A stretch of 13,309 nucleotides of DNA. Source: Phoronis ovalis. Its lineage: Eukaryota; Phoronida; Phoronidae. Positions 1 to 7,047 of the stretch are shown here, one piece after another. The notes beneath the pieces are model-generated. The model saw only the letters and a list, made by a program, of their open reading frames with translations. It did no database searches and was not told where the DNA came from. The stretch lies in contig JAOXYB010038906.1 in the NCBI GenBank assembly GCA_028565635.1, positions 1 through 13,309 on the forward strand, in the 5' to 3' direction. A program made the position numbers and the translations under genes. Within the stretch, counting starts at the first letter, position 1; the number at the start of each line of letters is the position of its first letter.

Positions 1-2
1 CA

Positions 3-122
3 TACAAAGATGGCTTTACAACTAAAGAAACTACATCATATGATGGGCATCTGTCTGCACCAGCAGACCTCTTGTTTAACATTGCATTGGACGGGACTTT
101 CTACTGTTATGTGCTACCTTAA
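3..122 (+). other. Possible exon fragment, open to a TAA stop at 120-122
   Basis: Reading from base 3, the window opens in a 39-codon open stretch that ends at TAA (120-122). Its composition is protein-like (residues such as PADLLFNIALDGTFYCYVLP) and unlike the AT-rich intron around it. It could be the end of a terminal exon of an upstream gene. It could also be an exon of the FN3/YWTD gene using a weak phase-1 donor (gttatg after base 105), which would match the phase-1 acceptor at 2372. I recognise no domain and see no clear AATAAA signal just downstream. The minus strand is also partly open here, so chance cannot be excluded. Confidence 0.25.
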
Positions 123-698
123 GTTGGCTCATAGGCAATAAGGGTTACATCAGTTATATGAAATTCCTTCCAATTTGACAAATCTAGAAGCATTTTACAT
201 GTACTATAAAAGTAAATGATAAGAGTATTCATAACAGTATAGACAGAACAGTTTGGTAATATTCATGGCCTGGCGTGTTGAAATTTCAAAGATGGTCAAT
301 CAGAATAGATAGTGAGCAACAGTAATGTCTGCTATAAACCTTAAAATGTTCAATGGAATCTCTCTACATCATTTTCATCTGTGCATGTTAGTATATCCGG
401 GTGCTTTACCCCTCAGTTATAAATAGTCAAAAGTGAGTGTTCAACGAACTTTGTGAGTGTCACACGAAACTTGACCTTGCTAAACAATGATTTGGGTCCA
501 TATAATATGATTTAAGTGAATGTTTAATGATTGTATGTGATAATCATGGATGTTGGGCAGCCTTTGAACACTGTCTACTGTCATCAAAAAGTTCTGTTTT
601 TTCCATTAATAGAGCTTTCAAACATTTACATCATCATTCATTTGTAAAGACAGTTTCTAAGGACAAAGGTTGGGACATCTTTTTCATCTCCTTTTACA
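123..698. other. AT-rich non-coding stretch, nothing recognised
   Basis: No exon-like open frame with plausible splice sites, no RNA gene and no clear repeat is visible. The frame from 527 that runs into the next element crosses repeat sequence and has no recognisable protein character. This is either an intron of the gene downstream or intergenic DNA. Confidence 0.5.
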
Positions 699-1607
699 TT
701 AATTGTACCCCCAGCAGTAGGCTGGAGGTACTTTGGATTTACCCTGCAACCGCCGCGTCAGATTCACTGTTATCGAGATATTTCAAGAAAGGAAGTGATA
801 TCCATTTGAAACTTAAATCGTATATTACTCGCATAGTGACAATGAAGCCTATTGATTTTGGGTTCATTCAGAACCAAAATGGCCGACTGGCGTCCTCGTC
901 AAACGCATATCAAATTCACTGTTAGTGGGATCTCAAGGAGGGAATGTGATATCCATTTGAACTTTAAATCATTTATTACTCGCTTAGTGACATTGAAGCC
1001 TGTTGATTTTGGGGTCATTCAGAACCAAATTAGCTGACTGGCGTCCAGTCAAGCGCATCAAATTCACTGTTAGTGGGATATCTCAAGAAGGGAATGTGAT
1101 ATCCATTTGAAATTTAAATCATGTATTACTCGCATAGTGACAATGAAGCCAATTGATTTTGGGGTTATTCAGAACCAAAATGGCCAACTGGCGTCCCCGT
1201 CAAGCACATCAAATTCACTGTTAGTGATATACCTCAAGAAGGGAATATGATATCCGTTTGAACTTTAAATCATTTATTACTCGCATAGTGAAAATGAAGA
1301 CTATTGATTTTGGGGTTATTCAGAACCAAAATGGCCAACTGGCGTCCCCGTCAAGCGCATCAAATTCACTGTTAGTGATATACCTCAAGAAGGGAATATG
1401 ATATCCATTTGAACTTTAAATCATTTATTACTCGCATAGTGAAAATGAAGACTATTGATTTTGGGGTCATTCAGAACCAAAATGGCAGACTGGCGTCCAC
1501 ATCAAGCACGTCAAATTCACTGTTATTGGGATATATTTCAACAATGGAATGTGGTATCCATTTCAAATTAAACGTTACATTACACTGTTTGTAAGATATA
1601 ATGTCAG
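699..1607. mobile_element. Non-autonomous element with internal 151-bp tandem units, copy 1
   Basis: A left arm of about 60 bp (aattgtacccccagcagtag and following) leads into tandem units. The anchor attcactg recurs at 762, 914, 1062, 1213, 1364 and 1515, spacings of 152, 148, 151, 151 and 151 bp. Each unit carries gatatc-type sequence, a conserved run with gaagcctattgattttgggg, and ccaaaatggccgactggcgt. The last unit passes into a distinct right arm ending in tacactgtttgtaagatata. The same left and right arms bound the copy at 12717-13309, which defines the element by comparison. The left arm holds a small hairpin (ccagc, 5-nt loop, gctgg). No coding capacity is visible. Arms around a variable number of units of about 150-160 bp resemble bivalve pearl-type or Helitron-related elements, but I see no diagnostic Helitron end, so the class is open. 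Confidence 0.75.
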
Positions 1608-2371
1608 GCGGTATATTGTTTTTGACATTATTCCTGTAATATTAAAGACTTTATGTAACATCACTAACTGTATTTTATAACAGCTTGTAAGAAGATACTT
1701 TCAGACTTTATTCACTGGCTGCAAAATTTTGGAAGAGTCCATATTCATTCAAGGGTAATTAAACTGGTATACAGTGATAATGACAAAATCGTTTAATTGT
1801 TTTGTTCATAAAATGCTGAACAACTACCCTTAAACAAATTATAACTCATCACAAGTATATTCCAACCCTGTATTTATTTATTTCAGTCTGTGTTAACATT
1901 GGAAATATTAAACTAAATAGAGGTTTTTGGAAACTAAACATAAAATTTCTCAAAAGTACTAAACATCTTAGAATCATTACAACCACAGGACAAGATAATG
2001 TCTTTTTAACTATAGGAAAAACAACTCTTGTTTATGTTTTCAATATGCACTTCTCACCAACTGTAAACCTCCCTACGGCCAATCTGTCCAACATTTAACA
2101 TTCTCAGCTGGGTACACTCTCGGAGTTGTCTACAACTCACCGAATGTCTAGTTTTTATATTATTTCATGTAATATTGCATACATTCACTGCCAAATTTTC
2201 TAGCATAGTGTGGAAACTAGTTCATAATTTACCGGTTGAAAAACCGTGCCATTTTTATAGAATTGCTTATTTCCAATAGGCTTAGAATATAACCATTATT
2301 TACTGTCTTAATACATGCTAGACCTATTGCCGATGTTTTGACTATAAGTTGCATTCTGTTGTTTTTTTCAG
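1608..2371. other. Non-coding sequence ending in the splice acceptor of exon 1
   Basis: AT-rich sequence without a convincing exon. It ends in a good polypyrimidine tract and acceptor (tgttgtttttttcag, AG at 2370-2371) directly before the first supported exon. It is most simply the 3' part of an intron whose upstream exon lies at or beyond the left window edge. Confidence 0.5.
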
Positions 2372-2467
2372 CACCACCCACTCCACCGCTTTCTATGGCA
2401 GTTGTCTTCACGGAGAATTCAGCAACAGTAAAGTGGCAGAAACCTGACCTTCTGCAATATGATTATG
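2372..2467 (+). CDS. Exon 1 of ROS1/Sevenless-like receptor: start of FN3 domain A (partial gene)
   Basis: This exon encodes residues 1-32 of the visible protein, the A to C strand part of a fibronectin type III domain. It opens with a proline-rich FN3 start (PPTPPLS) and carries the core tryptophan W22 in ATVKWQKP. The acceptor is strong (tttttttcag). The entry phase is 1. Only the donor after base 2467 (TATG then gtcggt) leaves phase 1 and joins the next exon cleanly as YDYG-KGVW. The better-looking gtatgc site a few bases on would break the frame. The donor is therefore weak but chosen by phase. The open frame continues to a stop at 2518-2520, which I treat as intron read-through. FN3 domains act in extracellular adhesion and ligand contact. 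Confidence 0.75.
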
Positions 2468-3247
2468 GTCGGTATGCCTACTATGCAGAAAACCTTCCCT
2501 TGTTTCAAAGTGAGAATTAGTTTTAAATATTACGCCTGCACATTAACAGCTATTTGGTTTCAAATGCCCATTAATGCTTAAATGTAACATCAATTTTACA
2601 TCAATATAATATCTTTGTTAAGTACTTGCATAAAACATGTATTTAGCTTTTTAACTGAAACAATGATATTGAAGTATTTTTTGTTGATTATATGAGTATG
2701 TTATGGTATTGTCATGTCAATGTCATGAAGATTTAGTCAAAAATTCCTGCTTTGATATTTTAAACAGATCTTGTTAGGATGTCAAAAGCAGTCATGTTTT
2801 ACTTCTATTTTGAGTGAGACTTAACACATGAAGAGCTTCATATTAATTATTTTTCATATCAAAGAATGCTTATCAGTAAAATATGCGTTTGTTTGAAGTC
2901 TAACTGATGTAATACTTGTCCATGGGTATAGGTTGAACAACATAGCGGTGAATAGGTAAAAATTACATAAACTTCATGCTAACCCTCTTAACTTTTTTCT
3001 GCATTTTGTATTCAGTTGCTGTTAGTCGTAAGTCAAGTTTCAGTATGAAAATAGCTGTATGCAACTGAAAGTTGCATATTCAATAAGTTTGATGACATTG
3101 GGTGCTGGTACTAGTGGCTATATTTCTTAATATGGATCCTATCTGTGAGTGTATAATTCTCACTTTGCTAACAAGGGTGATGGTGTTTCATTTTTTATCT
3201 CTTACTTTGTTTGCTTATTACTTAACATGACTTCTAAATGATCTATA

Positions 3248-3948
3248 AAGTTAACAATATTCAGTAGTTTACAGTTTTTAGGGTAGCGAATATTGTTAGG
3301 CGCCGTTTATTCACACTTATACCTTTTAGCTAATATGAAAGATAGACAGACAAGTGTATACATATTTTGAAAATATAAAACTTCAACTTTTCAAATCTAT
3401 AATTTATTTTTATGTAAGTAGACCAGGTGACTGTGTGAATACCATTATAGGTTAAAACATTAAGTTTTTGAAATTGAAAATTCAAAAGAATATAAGTCAA
3501 AAAACTCTAAAGGCATACACGTATACTTAGTTGAAACTTAGCACAAATAATATTTACTTATATAGCTACTAAACTATGTCTTAAATTTTTGAAATTTTAC
3601 TTATATTCATATTTTTTTTAACCAAGTAAAATTTCAAAAATCTGAGGCAATATTTGCGCAGTTTCAAGTAGGTGTGTGTGTTTGTTGACTTATATTCTTT
3701 TGAATCCTACAATTAAAAAATCGAATATTTCAACTCAAAATGGCAACTGCATAGGTCACATGATCTACTCAAAGAAAATTAAATTACAGATTTAGAAAGT
3801 TTGAGTTGCATACTTTCAGAATTATTTACTTTTATTTGTCTATCTTTTGTTTTACATAGCAAAAATTTAATTTAATGTGTAAAATGAGAATAAATTACGC
3901 CAACTATTAACTACCTTAAACAAGCTTATAAACTTTCTAACTTTTTTC
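3248..3948. repeat. Long imperfect inverted repeat (foldback), arms about 330 bp, short loop
   Basis: The sequence from about 3248 to 3602 is matched in reverse complement by 3624 to about 3948. Anchors are an 18-bp perfect pair at the centre (3585-3602 with 3624-3641), a 20-bp perfect pair (3480-3499, attcaaaagaatataagtca, with 3686-3705), and weaker pairs such as aaagatagaca, ctaccttaaa/gggtag and aatctgtaattta-type stretches further out. The loop is about 21 nt. The arms have diverged by substitutions and small indels, so this is not a recent duplication. The best-supported part is 3280-3920. The form fits a foldback element or hairpin MITE. No flanking duplication was identified. Confidence 0.75.
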
Positions 3949-3960
3949 TTCAATTTACTT

Positions 3961-3988
3961 ATACATGTACCCGCAGTTGTACATGTAT
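3961..3988. repeat. 10-bp perfect hairpin
   Basis: Arms atacatgtac (3961-3970) and gtacatgtat (3979-3988) pair perfectly around the 8-nt loop ccgcagtt. It lies between the long inverted repeat and exon 2. No poly-T terminator or known RNA gene accompanies it, so no function is assigned. Confidence 0.6.
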
Positions 3989-4148
3989 GTACTAATAAAT
4001 CATATTTTAAAACTGAAGTTATGATCTTTGGAAATCGTTACTCTTTGATATTTTGCTCATTAGCAGTTAAGCAGAGTATTTATAACTTCTAATAAGCTGA
4101 AAGTTGACACAATAAATGAAAAAATGCTTTATGTTGTCTTTCACACAG

Positions 4149-4367
4149 GCAAAGGAGTTTGGGAAAACTGGTTGTATCAAGTTAACATGTCCTCGAAATA
4201 TAATGATACATCATCAACAATACAGATATTTCAATCCATACATGATACCAGCTTACATTTGTCCAACTTACCTGAAAATAAAAGTTATTGTTTTAATGTG
4301 AGAGCATACTCCAAAGGTGGATATAGTCCTTGGACCGAAATGTTTTGTGGCTCAACTCTCCGTACAG
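4149..4367 (+). CDS. Exon 2: rest of FN3 domain A
   Basis: This exon completes FN3 domain A (residues 33-105). It starts in phase 1 after tttcacacag and ends in phase 1 before a good donor (CGTACAG then gtatgt). Visible FN3 features are the central strand WLYQV (40-44), the tyrosine-corner type segment LSNLPENKSYCFNVRA (70-85), and the closing SKGGYSPWTEMF (87-98), a strong match to the FN3 G-strand pattern. Potential N-glycosylation sites are N45 (NMS), N51 (NDT) and N76 (NKS), consistent with an extracellular domain. C80 and C99 are unpaired with any consensus FN3 cysteines and may bond to each other. Phase-1 introns after the domain are typical of shuffled extracellular modules. Confidence 0.88.
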
Positions 4368-4656
4368 GTATGTAGTACTGCCAGTAAGATGCTTGACTCT
4401 TTACCTGGTCAATTGTTTGAAGTATGTGTACTTTGTGTAAAGATATCCAATTGAGCTGCATAAAGAGGAATGGAAAGATTAAACTTGTATAATTTTCACT
4501 TTGACCTGGCCTGACATGACTTGGATAAACCTTGACAGCAAAATTGAAATGTCTCCGGGACAGATTTTTTTTGGTGCACGGTAAATATTATCTAACCTAC
4601 AACATGGTAGGTGTCATATTTCTTCCTTTAATCATGCTGTAATATATCTATTTCAG
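4368..4656 (+). other. Intron 2 (289 bp)
   Basis: Phase-1 intron at the border between FN3 domain A and the propeller. Donor gtatgt, acceptor tctatttcag. Nothing else is recognised inside. Confidence 0.8.
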
Positions 4657-4773
4657 GTGGATACCATCCATTATTTGTGTACAGTACTGATGCCTCATTG
4701 TCGATATCAAATTTAGATGGTAGCGATGAAGAACTTCTTGTAAATGTTTCACAGTATGGCAACAATATTGTTG
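4657..4773 (+). CDS. Exon 3: start of YWTD beta-propeller (blade 1)
   Basis: Phase 1 in, phase 1 out, with a near-consensus donor (GTTG then gtaagt). It encodes residues 106-144 and opens the propeller with LFVYSTD (111-117), a divergent YWTD motif in which the tryptophan is replaced by serine. SISNLDGSDEELL (121-133) follows, the classic loop-and-strand pattern of YWTD (LDL-receptor class B) repeats. N135 (NVS) is a potential glycosylation site. The switch from FN3 to YWTD at a phase-1 intron supports modular assembly. In ROS1/Sevenless such propellers lie between FN3 domains in the ectodomain and contribute to ligand binding. Confidence 0.85.
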
Positions 4774-5505
4774 GTAAGTTACTTTTTCATAGTTCTAATG
4801 AAAAGTTTAATAACTAAGCTACTAAATGGTAGTTTTATGTGAGATAAGCTTTTGGCATTTCATGTCCAGTAAATTTCAAAGTAAAGAATTTACTTTTTAG
4901 TTAGTAATTGTAGAGATGCAGTGACCTTGTATAGAGTCTTGCAGTTGCAATCAAATATGTCTTGATGAAAAAGGGGAGAAGGGATAGACTACAGACTTTC
5001 AAGAATTTAGACTACACCAAAAATAAAAGTTGTTTAACAGGGGACAGCCCTCAAAAACTGAGTCGTTTCTATTTTTTTAAAAAGTGTTTAAAGGGTGAAA
5101 TCCCTCAAACACTGAGTCAGACAACGCTGCAACAATTTGTGCAAGTTGAGTTTTCATGTTTCTTGATTTTTTTGACAATAAAATAACAAAAATTTTAAAA
5201 TGCTGAAATTTGAAACGGTCGGGTCTATTAAACAAGTTTTTTTTAAACAAAAATAAAAGTGAAATTGCCAAAATTTGAAACAGTCACGCCTGTTAAACAA
5301 GTTTTTTTCCTTCAATTCCTGTCTTCTTGTATCAAATATTCAATCATTTGGTGAGCATGTGAGATGTGATTGTGTTATTATTGCAGTGACTACTGTGGTT
5401 ATCTGTCCAACACACCAAGGTATCAGTATCTGGTGGAGACAGTACTATGAACCTTTGTCATTATAAATTAGAAAACTCATTCTCATAGTGGAATAACAAT
5501 TTCAG
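4774..5505 (+). other. Intron 3 (732 bp) with short paired direct repeats
   Basis: Phase-1 intron, donor gtaagt, acceptor acaatttcag. Two sets of degenerate direct repeats are visible: ccctcaaaaactgagtc (5048-5064) with ccctcaaacactgagtc (5102-5118), and an approximately 40-bp pair beginning aaatttgaaac and ending in taaacaagttttttt (about 5206-5242 and 5271-5307). Open frames here are AT-rich and have no protein character. Confidence 0.7.
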
Positions 5506-5675
5506 ACATATCTTGCAATGACAACATCTTCATCATTGTTTTGAATACGGGTAATACAGTGATACTGAATTCCACTGATAAAACTTTGACACGTGTCAGA
5601 AATATCAATGATGCTGTATCTGCTGCGTATGACGTTATTGGTGACAAGTTGTATTGGTCAGCTCAAAATAGAGAG
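5506..5675 (+). CDS. Exon 4: propeller blades 2 and 3
   Basis: Entry phase 1, exit phase 0. It encodes residues 145-201. The strand NIFIIVL (151-157) sits where the second YWTD motif belongs but has lost it. AAYDVIGDKLYWSAQ (184-198) is a clear YWTD-repeat core with YWSA in place of YWTD. N166 (NST) is a potential glycosylation site. The donor (AGAGAG then gtatta) lies at the first bases of an ATT microsatellite. The exit phase joins directly to the exon at 6146 to give QNREISRKGLF, exactly the inter-strand pattern after a YWTD motif. This is the main reason for rejecting any exon in between. Confidence 0.87.
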
Positions 5676-6145
5676 GTATTATTATTATTATTATTGCTTA
5701 GATTTTGTTTGAAACTATCCACATATTCATTATTTGTTTTGTAGTATGTATGTATTATCATCCTAAACTAGTGGCTACTATGCACAAATTGTAATTTAGT
5801 TGAAGCCAATATATGCTCAAAAAGCTAGTGGGACGTACTTACACTATTCTCATCAAAATGCTATTTTAGGTTGTGAATGTCGTAAACCATATTGAGCATG
5901 TTTTTAAATATAACATGTGCAACTGTAAACATGGCAATACATGTAGATGTACTGCACTCGCATACACGTCCAGATATTGTCATTGTAGAAGATTCACTAT
6001 ATTATGTGTTGTACCCACACACAGTGTATTTAGGGTTTGTCACTCAATGCGAAATTCCTGTTTGGTCAGCCAAAGTTGTTGATATCAGTTACTGGTGAAT
6101 TTTGGATTGCAGATTGTTATGTTTTGTTGTTACCATTATTTCCAG
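5676..6145 (+). other. Intron 4 (470 bp), begins with an ATT microsatellite
   Basis: Phase-0 intron. Its first bases form about six ATT units (5677-5694), so the donor itself is part of the microsatellite. The acceptor is tatttccag. A 71-codon open frame at 5870-6082 follows an acceptor-like ctattttag. It is cysteine-rich and does not resemble a propeller; it is discussed under findings. Confidence 0.7.
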
Positions 6146-6346
6146 ATTTCCAGAAAGGGTTTATTCCAAGATAGAACAGAATTAGTGTATATCTCAATCG
6201 CTAGAAAACTGATCATTGATTCTCTCAAAGGTTGGCTATATTGGTTTTCTGATGGACGAAATCCCTCCGTAGAAGCTGTACGCCTTAGTGGACATGACCA
6301 CGTTACATATCAGGAATACACTGATTGGTCAGGTTGGAATGTCAGG
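6146..6346 (+). CDS. Exon 5: propeller blades 3 and 4
   Basis: A phase 0-0 exon of 67 codons (residues 202-268). It has the clearest YWTD-repeat signature in the window: ISRKGL (202-207), then TELVYISIARKLIIDSLKGW (212-231), then LYWFSDG (232-238). The pattern [LV]-x-[IVL]-D-x-x-x-G-x-LYW is that of LDL-receptor class B repeats. VEAVRLSG (243-250) begins the next strand pair and NVR (266-268) leads into the next exon. The donor is AGG then gtaatg. A second AG (6152-6153) inside the exon start would shift the frame and is not used in this model. Confidence 0.9.
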
Positions 6347-6829
6347 GTAATGTATCTGATTGGTTGAATTTGTCATTGCTCGAGTTGTTAAATCATTAGT
6401 CCATTGTTTATATATCAGAAACAAATTAAAAAGATAGTTTGACATGTTTGTTATAAAATTTTAAGTCAGCATGTATCATTTCACAAAATTGAACCTAAAA
6501 AAATTATTTTTCTAACAGAAAATGTAACTTCAGTGACTAACACACAATAAGATATCATGTTGATTGTATGTTACTAAATGTTAAGAATAGATTGAATTAA
6601 GTTAAATTACTCTGAAATTTCACATTTTTGTATGCAATATGTTATACTCTATCATTTTACCATTTAGTCAAGCTGAAATATGGAAATCGATAAGATGTAA
6701 TGTTGATTGCATTATTCTAAATGTTAAGAGTAAAATAAATTAACTATGAAATTTCAAATTTGTCCCATCATTTATGCAGTACTCTGTCCTTTTACTATTG
6801 AGTATAAAAGTTTTTTTAATGAACCGTAG
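6347..6829 (+). other. Intron 5 (483 bp) with a degenerate tandem duplication
   Basis: Phase-0 intron. Donor gtaatg, acceptor aatgaaccgtag after a T-rich tract. Its second half consists largely of two diverged copies of a segment of about 120-140 bp, annotated separately. Nothing else is recognised. Confidence 0.75.
6546..6804 (+). repeat. Degenerate tandem duplication, two units of about 140 bp
   Basis: Unit 1 (about 6546-6668) and unit 2 (about 6688-6804) align in order through several shared landmarks: ataagat, atgttgattg, ctaaatgttaag, tgaaatttca, and a closing tactctgtcc/tactctatca then ttttac. Units differ by many substitutions and small indels, so the duplication is old. It is entirely intronic. 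Confidence 0.7.
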
Positions 6830-6984
6830 GGTTTGACCATAGATTATGACCGTTCCCAGTTATACTGGATGTTAAAACGAGACAACGAAGGTGCATTATA
6901 TGTGGCCAGTCTTCTTGGTTATGGAACAGCAGATGTTGGTGGCACTGTCCATGAATTAGGAAAGTTTCCAGGTGCCATCATCAA
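6830..6984 (+). CDS. Exon 6: propeller blade 5
   Basis: Entry phase 0, exit phase 2. It encodes residues 269-319 and two bases of residue 320. GLTIDYDRSQLYWMLKRD (269-286) is a textbook YWTD-repeat core with YWML replacing YWTD. ALYVASLLG (290-298) is the following strand, and ELGKFPGAII (310-319) leads to the next blade. The acceptor is ccgtag followed by GGT, chosen over the nearby accatag because only it keeps phase 0 and restores the conserved G-L-x-[IV]-D motif. The donor (ATCAA then gtgagt) is strong. A 3.5-kb repeat-filled intron follows. Confidence 0.9.
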
Positions 6985-7047
6985 GTGAGTATTTAATACT
7001 ACCGTACTAAACAAATTTTGCTTACAAGTTTGGACGGAATCACTTTT

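Larger units (their letters stand above)
2468..4148 (+). other. Intron 1 (1.68 kb), contains a long inverted repeat
   Basis: Phase-1 intron splitting FN3 domain A. It runs from a weak donor (gtcggt) to an acceptor at tttcacacag. The first 0.8 kb is AT-rich with nothing recognisable except a 9-bp stem hairpin (tatgcaact at 3058-3066, loop gaa, agttgcata at 3070-3078). The main content is the inverted repeat at about 3248-3948, annotated separately. A 10-bp hairpin follows at 3961-3988. Confidence 0.7.

Noticed and set aside
527-925. 132-codon open frame, plus strand
   Set aside because: It runs from unique AT-rich DNA into the 151-bp-unit element. The same phrases recur as stopped frames in neighbouring units, so it is a repeat-derived chance frame.
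762-1520. Regular spacing suggestive of a CRISPR array
   Set aside because: The whole 151-bp unit is repeated, with no unique spacers, and the context is a eukaryotic intron or intergenic region.
4962-5271. Overlapping open frames on both strands in intron 3
   Set aside because: Lys/Phe/Leu-rich translations of A/T runs with no domain and no matching splice phases.
5892-6098. Second frame in intron 4 with RPDIVIVEDSLYYVLYP, resembling a propeller strand
   Set aside because: A stop at 5883-5885 and the only usable acceptor (after 5973) need phase 1, while exon 4 leaves phase 0. Six blades are already complete without it.
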